Assembly (NCBI RefSeq): GCF_028858725.1
Contig: NC_084769.1
Coordinates: forward strand, 11,161,501 to 11,225,500
Direction of reading: 5' to 3'
DNA length: 64,000 nt
From: Colius striatus
Lineage: Eukaryota; Chordata; Aves; Coliiformes; Coliidae
The notes under the pieces were generated by a model, which did no database searches, was not told the DNA's origin, and worked only from the letters and a program-made list of their open reading frames with translations. The position numbers were made by a program, and so were the translations under genes. Below, in pieces: positions 38,401 to 50,400 of the stretch (positions are counted from its first letter, which is position 1; the number at the start of each line of letters is the position of its first letter).

Positions 38401-41400
38401 GAGAAAAGGACCTCAGTTTCTCATACGGATGGCACATACATTTCAACCACATATACCAGAGGAGGAGAGAGGACCCTGCTGTCTATCTCAAATAGCAGCA
38501 CCTCTGCTGACTCTTCAGAAAGTTCCACCTTTTTTTCTGAAATTTCCAACCCTTCTGATTCATCAAAATCTTCTGTGGCACAGGACAGGAGCAACGTGTC
38601 CAGCGATGGTGGTTTTGTTGAACCATCTACAGAGCCATTGCTCGTACATTCTTCCAAACTGTCGACATCTGCTTCTGCAGGCAGTGTGCAAAATACTACT
38701 CTCTTCAACACTGACCCTCAGCTGTTGACCACTGACAGATCATCTTTATCTTCATCAACATTTCCAGCCTCTTCCTCACTGTCATCACTGCATCACTCAT
38801 TGTCATCGACACCACCACCACCACCTTACCCCTTTACGTCATCGCAGTCAACTGAGCCGCTGTCATCCCCTGTGATGGCATCTTCCCCCCCTCTGCAGGC
38901 TTTGTCATCCTCCTTGCCCACTTCCTCGTTGCTTTCCCCATCTTACTCCTTAGCATCTTTATTGCCTCTGTTTTCATCACCGTCGTCAGTCTCACAGTCC
39001 AATGACAGCGAGCAAGCGAGCACCTCTGGAGCTACGACAGTGGGCAGGAGGGTGCCTTCCACAGCCGCCGTGTCCGGGAGCTCATCCAGAGAGACCACCA
39101 AGCACAGCATCACGCACCAGTCCCAAAACAACACCAGCTTCACCTCCACCGGGTCTCTTCTCCCTACGGCACCCATGGAGCACAGTGGACGTGTGTCTGT
39201 GTCCACTGCCGTGACGGTAACAGAAGCCGCCTTGCCGAGAACCGCCACTGCCTGGGAGAGCAGCTTCGGGAGGGCAACGCCGCTGCTCACCACAGCCAGC
39301 GATGCCCCAGGGGCTGGGCCGACTGACGCACCCCTTAGTCCCTCACCAAGTGCAACAAACCACAGCGTCATCATCCCTGTGGTAGCACTGACCACGGTGA
39401 AACCTTCTGTGCTGACAACGCCGGGCAGTCGCCAGCCAACCTCAGGTGATGTTAGCACCGTGAAAGCCCACAGAGCTCAAACGCCCGCAGCCACAAAGCA
39501 TGTGTATACCACTAGTGAAAGCACAGAAGCTGTGGATCCCACCACTGCAAGGCCTGGTAAAGTCACTGAGGAAAACATCCCTATTACGAGTCTTTCTGAA
39601 GCCCCTCCAACCAGCAAGACCACTGTGAGCATTACAACCACTTTGGCTGCTACCAAAACAACCACCGTTCCTCCATCGAGTAGCACAGCCAGGCTGAGGA
39701 CATCATCTCCAGCAACAGGTAATGTGTCTGATGGTGATTATCAGTGGTGGGGCCAGGGATGAATGGGTGCAGTGGGTTGACTCTGGCTGGATGCCAGGGG
39801 CTCACCAGAGTTGCTCTATCACTCGCCCTCCTTAAACCAGACAGGGGAGAGGGAATGTAGTGAAAGGCTCATCGGTTGAGGTAAAGACAGGGACATGGCT
39901 CAGCAATTACTGTCACAGGCAAAACATAGGCTTGGGGAAATTACTAATTTCTTGCCCAAGAGAAAAGAGAATGGTAATGAGAAAATAAAAATTAAATCTT
40001 GAAACACCTTCCCCCCACTCCTCCCTTCTTGCAGGTCTCTACCTCCTCCCCTGCAGTGACACCGGGGGATGGGGAAGGGGGGTTATGGGCAGTTCATCAC
40101 AGATGGCTTTTGACACTGCTTTCTCTTGGGGGAGGATTCCTCATACTTCCCCTGCTCCAACACAGTCCTCTGTGAGACCTTCCCAAAGGCTGCAGTTCTT
40201 CATGAACTACTCCAATGTGGGTCCCTTCCGCAGGGGAGAAGGGCAGTCCTTCAGGAACAGACTGCTCCCTCATGAGTCCCCCATGGAGTCAGAAATCCTG
40301 CCAGCAAACCTGCTCCAGCCTGGGCTCCTCTTTGTCCTTGGATCCACAGGTCCAGCCAAGAGTCTGCTCCAGCACAGACTTCCTGGGTGGGTTATAGCCT
40401 CCTCTGGGCATCCACCTGCTCTGGCATAGTGTCCTCCATGGGCTGCAGGTGGATATTCCCTTCTCAGATGTGTTAATCACAGAGGCATTACCACCATGGT
40501 TAATTGGCTCAGGCTTGGCCAGCAGCAGGTCTCTCTTGGAGCCAGCTGGCACTGGCTCTGTCAGGTATAAGGGAAGCTTTTAGCATCTTCTCACAGAAGC
40601 CACCTCTATACATACTCTCCCACTGCCAAAACCTTGCCACACAAACCCAATACAGAGGGCAGGAATGCCTGAGTCCCTTTTAAGGGTCTTCAAGGGGATG
40701 ATGTATGTATGACAAGTCTTGTGGTCTGCAGAGTTTGAGGAGAACAACTTGGTCTCCATGTTGGTGTTTTTAAGCTAAGGAGGGTTTAGCAGTCCAGCTG
40801 AGCTGCTGGAAAAGCTTGAGCATTTTGGTGAACATTGCTGATAAAAATGGTAAGCTGAAATTGGAGAATTTTAGGAAAATGAAGCTGACTGGCCTTGCAG
40901 GTAAGTGTGGGATGCATTTTATATTTGTTGATCAGTTGACAGTCTTGATCAATATCAATCAATATCTATCTTATTCATCAGAAAAGATGGTTGGTCAGCA
41001 CCTGGTATTTGTGTGGGAACTTCTCTTTTTATGACCTATGGTTGTTTTCTCCCCACCTCAAGCAATAATCTCCCACTCAAGGGTCTGTTGCTTCTCCTTA
41101 TAGGCTACCTGCTATAGTCTTGCTGTGTGCTATTAAAGCCATTTGGTATCACTGCCAGACTCCTTATCTTCTCAAGTAAATACATTAACCAAACTTCTAT
41201 ATGAATGGAAATTGATTGTTTGTTTAGTTCAGGAGCCTTGCCCTCGTGCCACTGTAGGATAATGTGTGTGCTAATTGCATTAATCTCTGGCAATAGTACA
41301 TATTCCATCCAACAATTAAGTATTTAAAGGTTATTTCTCAGGCTGATTGATTTTAATTATAGCTGTGGCTACACACACACACACAAAAAATTCACTGTAG

Positions 41401-44400
41401 GGGAATAGATTCTTTCTGTTGAAAAATTTAGGTTATGTATCCTTTTTACCAACTGATTCACAATTTTCCCAGGTTACTCTTCACTTTAAATACCAAGTTT
41501 GGCTGTTTACCAGAATGCAAAGTACTGCACACTGCTTGCACACGTGTGTGACACACACTTGTGCTCGTGTGAGCTGTACACACAGCAAGAGGAGCATTTC
41601 TGACTAGGGCATGGTGTTTTGGTTCTTTTTTCAAAATGAAGTATTGGATAGCTTCTCTGGAATTCCTTCTCTGGAGACATTCAAAATCCACCTGGAGGAG
41701 TTCCTGTGTGACCTACTCTAGGTGGTCCTGCTCTGGCAGGGGAGTTAGGCTGAATGATCTTTCGAGGTCCTTTCCAACCCTTAAGATTCTGTGATTCTGT
41801 GACTTTGGTGAAGGGATTTGTGCTTCCATGTCGAGCTCTGGCTGTCGAGGTCCCTTCTTCACTCTCTTTGTCTGTAACTTTAGGGCTGTTTGAAAAGCAC
41901 CCTGAGATGTGCAGATGGGCAGTGCTGTAGGCAAGCTGGGTGTTCTTATTAACATAGATCAGCATGCTGGATCCCAAGGGCTTTTGAATGAATATTCAAG
42001 AGAAGGTGGTTTGTATTTACTCTTTCAGCTTCAACAGAATAATTAAGAACAGGATAAATAGTAAATGCAAATGATGCTGTGAAGCATCTGATAATGCTCA
42101 GGGGGTCACAAAAGAGGAGCCAAGCTGATCTTGTTGTGATACTGTAACTATGGTCTGGTGTTTTTTTCTGCATTTGTAGATGTGGATAAATGTCTTTCCA
42201 ACCCTTGTCCTGCGCTGGCCACCTGCAACAGCACCCGTGACTCCTATATCTGTCAGTGTCCTCTTGGATACGAGCTGGAAAAAGGAAAGTGCAATTTAGG
42301 TAAGGAAAGTGAAAAACCAGGGGAGAGAAACATAGAAGTAACTATCTGTAATCTTCTAAAACAAATTCACCTATGCTCAGACTAGTTCAGGAGCTTAATG
42401 TTCCTCTCAGCCACTGCTTTTAACAAGAGCCTCTCAGTGTTTATCCAAGTGTAGCGCGTGATGCCAGTGGTGTTGGGGTGCCCCTGGGAGCAGGCACAGT
42501 GATGGCTGAGGGTTCCTTAAAAGCACAGCATCAGAGTGATGGGCTCAGCCTTGTTAGTAAGGACAGATGTGCCCTTTCTGTTCCTAATGTGTTTTATAAC
42601 CCCCTAAAAAGCACTCTAAGCAGTTTATGGGAGCTCCCAGCCCTGCAAAGCCAGGTGATGGTGCTTGGTTTGGGGGAGGCAAGTGGGGCTATTGTGTAGC
42701 CTGACTTCAGTGGGATCAGCCCTGTGTGGAAAATTAAGCACCCATGAAAGTCTTTGTAAGATCAGGGTCTTGTTTCATACCTTTAGCATTTTTTCATGCA
42801 GCACAGTTATTAGTTGGAGCTCAGGTTCTGACCCCCTCCCTCCTTTCTATCAGAGGACTCTCAATCTCAAGGATTTACAGTGTCCCATTGTAAAGGGGAA
42901 TTTGTTTTGCCAGAGGTTTTTCTGACCCTTAATCAGCCAGGATTAGAGGCATGGAAATTTTGCTAAGGAAACATGGGTGAGGTGTCCCTGAAGGGTGTTT
43001 TGAAATAGTTCTATGAGTTGGAATGTGTCAGCTTCTAATTTAGAGAGTTGTTTTGATCATGCCTTGAACTGGAATATGAGCAGATTATATAAATACAGTG
43101 AAGGTGATTCTCATTTTTACCCAGAGTTGTTACATTAGAGCTGTCCAGTATAAAATTTGTGGGGACGATAAGCTCTGTGGATGGGAAAAAATGGGAAGGA
43201 ATCGGAGTCTTTATAATGTTATCTGTGACTGTATTTGTTTTTCTGCTGTAACATAAAACTTAAGAGGCCTGAGTTCTCATTTCCACTGAGTATCTCATGA
43301 CATTTAATACAAGATTTAGGGATATTATCTCTCTGAGTCTGGACAACTCGGATTATTGCATTCAGCTGCCGTGAATCAAATATTAATCTAAGCACAGAAA
43401 AATGCATCTTTTGGGCCTCTTTTCAAATGTCATTGCTCATTCTGTCCAATGATTTGAAAAATGAAAATGTCCTTTCTACAGTGCTTTATCGTGACTTGCT
43501 GATCTGCTTTCCTTCCCTGGCAGAGTGAGAGATTTGACATATTTGCCCCAAATTATTGCAAATAGCTTTGGTACCTGAAGTTCTCTTGTTACTAAATTTC
43601 TCATCTCTCTCTGTGTTCAGGGGTCCTTTTCACACAGAAATAAACACTAATTTAAATGTGTGAATGCTGCAGTGAAATGCTGGCTGCTCAGCAGCATGGA
43701 GCTCTGGAATTTGACTGAGGCTGTGGGAACATTGCAGCAACCCTTGGGAAAAAAAATCCCAAGGCTGGGACTTTGCTGTACTGGGGCAGTGACTCTCAGA
43801 CATGAGTTTGCTGCTGCTGCATGAAGGAGTTTTCCAGGCAGACAGCTTGTGTGGATAAAACCACAGCTACATATGGCATGGAGGTGTGTGTTCTGACTAA
43901 TGCATCTTATTCTTCCTTTTAGTACGAATATTTATTGGCCAGGTTCCTCTGAAACTGAACATGACCCATGGGAAGTATGCAGAGCTCCTCCACGTCGAGG
44001 GTGAAATCCTGGCAATGGTGAGTGTGGTTGCCAGGGCTTTGCCAATACTGTTGGGACAGGTCCCCTTCGTTGCTCTTACTGTTGTCATGTGGAGCCATGA
44101 GACTCTGTAGCATGCATTTAGTGTTTTTGATCGTTGAACCATCCCAGTTTGGTGTAAATGGGACTGGTGAGACATCCACTTTTAAATCCCAGCACAGTCC
44201 TCTCTCCTGCCCTGTCCATGCTGTTAAGACAGCAGCAGAGGGATGAGTTTGTCCTGTTAGCAGCCCCTGTTAGCTGGCTGCAGTTCATCCCCACTCTTTT
44301 TGGAGTAGGTGATTTGTCCAAGGCTGCACAATGATGGCTTCTGCCATCTGTTGCTGGCAGCAGGACAGCATATCTTTTCTCATGGAGCAGCTGAAATGCT

Positions 44401-47400
44401 GGGATGCTCAAAGTCCCCTCAGCCTCAGCAGGAAGCTCTGGCAAATGCAGAGAATGGTGTGGATGACCCAGGAGGGCCATTCCAGGCTGTGTCCCATCAG
44501 CCTGCCTCCCTCCATCTTTCCCCAGGGCACTAACAGCTGCTCTTTCTTCCTTGCAGCTGGATGCATCGCTGTCAGGCTTGCCAGGGTACCACCACTCCAC
44601 AGTTAAGGCAAGCAGGTAAGGCCCAGGCTGCCAGGGGAAGAATGAGAAACTGGAGTGTTTGGGGTGTTTGACTTGAGATCCATGTTCTGCATTTTGAGTC
44701 AGTGCTGGACTTGATGCCATCCAGCCTGATGGTAGTGCAGGCCATGGGGGATGCCTGACCACCTTGCCTGGCTTTCCTGGTACCCTCCGTCCAGCCTGGG
44801 CAGCTTGGGGATGGTCTTGTGAGCTGCGCAGGAGGGATTTGTGGCTGGTTTCAAAATGAGCTGCCAGCACCCTTTGCAGCCCTAAATGTACCTCTCTGTG
44901 TATTAAATTTAGCCAGTTTGTAAGGTCTGTTGCAATGCAGGGCTGATTCAGTGTGTGTGCAATATTGTGGCTGTGGTAAGCATCACTGGTGGCAGTGAGA
45001 GCCCTGTGCATAATGTGCCTTAACAAGAGTCCCATGTATAAGGTGCTAATGATGATATCAGACTGACCTGTGATACTGAGGGCTGTTTTGTTTTGTTTTC
45101 TGTTAGGGAGGCAGATCTGGTGCGTGTTTCAGTGCAATCCACGTTCTCTTTAGCATCTAATGTGACTTTGTACGATGTTATCAGCAGCGTGAAAAGCTAC
45201 ATTCGAGCTTGCAAATCCCCCACCGAAGCCTGTCAGTTCATCTCCAGCCTGAAACCTCTCCACAGAAGTAAGTACCACCTGGAGGGACTGTGTTGGGAGG
45301 GGAAAGGGATGTTTTATTTGGCATCTTTTATAATATAGGGTGAAAGATTTTGGTGTTTGGAAAAAAAACCCCTTCTGAATCTTTTTAATGTTATTTAAAT
45401 GAGTCATCTTAAGAGCCTTACAGTACAAAAGGGATGTAGATATGGAGCCTTATCTTCACCACATGTGTGAGAAATCTGCCTCTCTCTGAAAACACTGTGA
45501 GCACAGGATTAGAGGTATTGTACAGCAGCCTTTCATCTCTGGGATATGACACCAGGCCCCATCCAGATCAAAAAAACCCAAGAACCCTAATTCTACCCAT
45601 GCAGTCAGGAGGTGGGGAAACTGTGAAAACCAGGAGACAACATTCCCCAGTGCAGTGGATTAGAGCTGCTGGAGGCTACATGGGGAGCTCTGCTTCTCCT
45701 GCCTGCTTAGCTTTGGTGTTGTAGGTGATTCACAGTTGCCATCTTTTGGTTTCTGTACTGAATGAGGATTCTCTGGGGAATAGTGGGAACGTGAGCATGA
45801 CACAGAAGAACCTGGAGAAGCACGTCAGTGTTGTGCAGGGTCTTCTCCAGGTGGATCCCATCAGTGGTGGTGGCCCTGTGCCTCCTGGTCTTTGCTTTCT
45901 GAGGGAGCAATATAGGAGATGTAGCCATGAAAGGTACTGGCAGGATACAGGGAGTGAGCACCCTTGAAAGATGGGCTCCTGCGAGGAAACTTCTGCACGT
46001 GGAGCTCTGTGACTTCAAGGATCAAGGCTTTGCAGTTTGGCTTTGAGGATGAAGGGCAGCAGTGTTTAGCCTGAGTCTAGTGGGAAATCCCTGGGGTCAT
46101 TTTGGTAAAGCAAACACAGAGATGAGAAATTCAGTGTGCGCTCTCATTGTAACGTGCTGTATTTTGAAGCCACACTCCCACCATGAACTGAATGAAATAA
46201 TTTTGGTAGACCTGATCAGCTTATGTCTGGCCATTACCCCTGATACAATGCTTCTGGTAAAGTCTTCTAGCTTGTAATGAGCAGAATGACAAGTTTGATG
46301 GATCTAGCAGGGAGAGATTTACAGGAGGTGGGTGCCAAATACGTGACACATTTTCCATAAAAACCTATTTCTCATTAATACCTTTTTTTATTCCATTTCC
46401 TTGGACCTCCCAGGAAAAATAAAAAAAAGAATGAATGTGGTGACACAATCATAGAACCGTAGACTTACAGATGGTAGGGGGTTGGAAAGGACCTTTAGAG
46501 ATCATCCAGTCCAACCCCCCCTGCAGAAGCAGGTCCCACCTAGATCAGGTCACACAGGAATGTGTCCAGGCAGGTCTTGAAGACCTCCAAGGAAGGAGCC
46601 TCCACACCCTCCCTGGGCAGCCTGTGCCAGGGCTCCCTCACCTCGACAGTGAAATAGTTTTTCCTTATGTTTAAATGGAACATTTTGTGTTCCAGCTTCA
46701 TCCCATTACCCCTTGTCCTGTTGCTAGATACAATAGAAAAAAGTGATGCTTCAACCTCCTGACACCCACCCTTTAGATATTTGTAAATATTAGTGAGATC
46801 TCTCCTCAGTCTCCTCCAGACTAAACAGCCCCAGTTCCCACAGCCTTTCCTCATAAGGAAGATGTTCCAGTCCCCTGATCATCTTGATACCCCTGTGCTG
46901 GACTCTCTCCAGCAGTTCTCTGTCCCTCTTGAGCTGGGGAGCCTAAAACTGGCCACAAGACTCCAGATGAGGCCTCACCAGGGCAGAGCAGAGAGAGAGA
47001 GAACTTCCCTTGACCTGCTGGCCACACACTTCTTGATGCATCCCAGGATGCCATTGGCCTTCTTGGCCACGAGGGTACATTGCTGGCTCATGTTCAATTT
47101 ATTACCAACCAGCACTCCCAGGTCTGTCTCTGCAGAGCTGCTCTCCAGCAGGTCACCCCCAGCCTGTGCTGGTGCATGGGGTTGTTCCTTCCCATATGCA
47201 GGACTCTGCATTTGCCATTGTTGAACCTCATGAGGTTCCTCTCCATCATTTACCCAGAGTTTTACTGAATGCTCTTTGTAAGAAACCTGACTTCCTAAAG
47301 TAAAAACACTGTTTGGAAGTAATGTAAATGGGCAGACAAATTCTTTGTATGAAAAATGAGAAAATCCAGTGCTTCAGATTGGAATGGGAAAAAAATTGTT

Positions 47401-50400
47401 TTAGGCTGAGCGAAATGTTTTGCTTGATCTAAACTTAAAAATTGATTTGTTGAACTGTCTCAGGGGGTGAATGTGCTTCAGCTCCAGCCAAACCAAATTT
47501 TTGTTTTTCATTTCCCCTTCTGCCTCTGAGCAGAAACATTTGTTACTCACCTCCTCTGTTTGCCTGTACGAATGACAGTAGATATGCAAGAAATAGTCAC
47601 ACAGAGTAATGCTGACTGTCTGCTGATGGAACAGATGTTATTCAAAAACAACAACAACAAAGGAGATGAAAGCAGCACGTGAGCTGAGTGTGATGCCTGG
47701 GGAAAGCAAATGTCCATAACAAGGGGTTCAGAGAGAACTGTGCTGATGTTGGCCACCTCTTCCCAACAGTTGGCAGCTTGTGCAAGCAGAAGGACCCCGA
47801 GTGCGACGAGGAAACTTCTGAATGCACCGACTTCGATGGGATTGCCCTCTGCCAGTGCAAAAGTGGGTTCTTCAAATACAACAAGATGGACCACTCCTGC
47901 AGAGGTATTGCTCTTTATGTGGCATATTTTGCCTGAATTTTGCTTCAGCTTTCTGTGCTGGTGGAAACGAGTGTGTGTGCACGTATCTCTGTGCATGCAA
48001 GAAGCTCAGTATTATGAATAAATATTAGCAGCTCAGGTTTCTTCTATTTAGTTAGGGGACTTTTCTGCAGACACTGAAGATACAGGCTCTCTCTAGGAAT
48101 AATATTATCTCTTTCAGGAGCACGCTGTGAGTCACAGAAGAAAGAGAAAGGGGCCTGACTGCTTTGGGCTCCAGTTCAGTGGCACAGAGCGGAGACAACG
48201 AGTGCCTCTGCCTGTTTTGCTTTTGTCTGAACTCTAAGTGAACTTATGAGAAGTGCTTTAAACCCACAAGCTTATATTAGTACATCATCAGTATTTTTAA
48301 CATAAGTATCTGAAAATGATTCTGAATTTATTTTTCAGCTGGGTTCCTAGTAGAAATTTTAAGCTTAAGAGTTATATTATTTTTGAGCTACTCCTCAGAT
48401 CACGAAATCTGGTTTTGCTACATTTTAAACAGAGTCTTTGTCTCCATGCCAGTGGTCAAAATGACTTCTGTAGGATCAGGGTGTCTATTCCCTAGTTACA
48501 GGAGTTGTTGTAAGGCTTCTTAAGGAATGCAGTTTTCTGATGACATATCAATGAGAATTGCAGGAGCGGTTATCTATTGCTGCTGGGTTGCTGTTGAAAT
48601 AGGATGTGATGCTTTGTCAATTCCAAATCTAATCAGGGAGTGAGAAAAATGTATCTGGAAATAACTCCTGTGCTGCAGGATCTGGGATAGACATCTCAGA
48701 GTTGGGCATCTCTGGATCCCAGGTCATGGTCCTGCCTCTCCTCTGCTCTGTGGCTCCAGGCAAAACCTTTCTCTTCCTGTTTTCCTTCCCTCCTTTCACC
48801 TTGTATGTTGAGAGAAGGATTTCTGTTAGGAAGTGCTGACCATCTCCACCAATGCTTGAGAGGCAGAGAAGGGCTCATGTATTGAGCTAAGCTGAAACCT
48901 GGGAGGCTTTTGCCCAGTTCTTGCTCCATCATTGATGGTGAAGACCCAGGGTGAATTACTCCTTTTCTCTTGTCTCTATCTCTTGCCAAGCAGTGTTGTG
49001 AAGATAAATGCCTGAAAAACTGTGAGGCACTTGGATGTGATGGTTACAGAGGGCTAAGAAATCTTAATTACATTTAGTTTAGTGGTGGTCTTGGCAGTGT
49101 GAGGTTAGTGGTTGGACTGGATGATCTTAAAGGTCTTTTGCAACTGTAAGGATTCTATGATTGTAACATCTTGTACATGTGGTTAACTCCCTACTTGTGG
49201 CTCTTGCTTGCTGTGCAAAGCATCAAACCCCCTTCCTGCACACAGCAAAGCCTCAATTTCACCTTCAACTTGCTGCTGTCAGTAGAAAACATCTTGTTGA
49301 CCAGCTTGAGAGTGGTGAAGGGACAGGGTTGATGCTGGATTTAGGCTGCAGTGCAATGGTGTGAGGGTAGCACCAGCTGCATTAAGGGCTATTTTCTGAT
49401 AAATACAGCATACAATATGCCAACCTCCTTGAAAATCCCTGCCCTCAGTGACTAAACAGGAACCAAGGTCCCCTGGGCATCCGACCCTCATTGTGGGTCA
49501 TGAAAATGTGGTGCAGTAGCTTCAATTATAGTATTTGTGAAGAGGGAAGCAACTATTGTGTTGCCCTGTCCGGTCAGCCCCGTGAGAAGGCTGGTGCATC
49601 TGGGAGAGCTGCTGGAACTCAGGGTATTGGCCTCCCTGACCCCCAGGGATTGTTCTGTCCTGCTGGGCAGTGTCCCCTAGACATGCTCAAAAAAGCATCC
49701 CCTGGAAAGGTTCTGTCTTTGAGCCACAGGAGTTTCGACATGTTGGCTGTGGTACCTCTCAGTGTGTAGCCCAGTTGTCTCTGGGTTGTTGCCAACCTTC
49801 TCAGTATCCTTCATGTTTCAGAAACTGTGAGTGACAGGCTCATTGTGCCAGCTTTTCAAGGACAATGCTATTTTTTAATAGTACAGAGTGTTTCTGGAGC
49901 AAAGCAAGGGGCAGCAAAGCAAGTTTCTAAAGAGACCCCCAAGTCTCTTTCAGTAAAGCAAAGGTAAAGGCAGCCCAAGTAGAAAAGCCCACCTTGATAG
50001 TTTTGCTTGGCCTCTGAGGCTTAAGCCTTTCCTGCTCATTTTTGAAAGCTTGTAGAGTGTGAGAGCATGAGCTCTCCTGGGACCATCTTCAAAGGAGAAG
50101 GAAAGATGCCAGAGAAAAAAGTGGAGTGGCAGGAAAAGGCAGGGTGAGGAGAGGAAAAGACATAAGCACCGAGCATTTAAGACAGAGACATTGTGTTTGG
50201 GATCTTGCTTTTCCTTCTCACTGCCCCCATAGTCTCCTGTCCTGAGAGCTATGTGGCAGTGTCATCCCAGGGCTTCTCCTGCCCAGGGCATGGCTCCAGC
50301 TTTGAGACCATTCAAGGTGAATCTGCCCTCCACGTGTTATTGGGCTGATAGAGTGACATTAGGCTGGGCTCCAGCATCTGCCTGCAGGCTCCTCCAGACA

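Noticed and set aside
44118..45035. 305-residue minus-strand open frame
   Set aside because: It lies antisense across HEG1 exon 16 and its introns, has no recognised domain and no exon-like boundaries; treated as chance.
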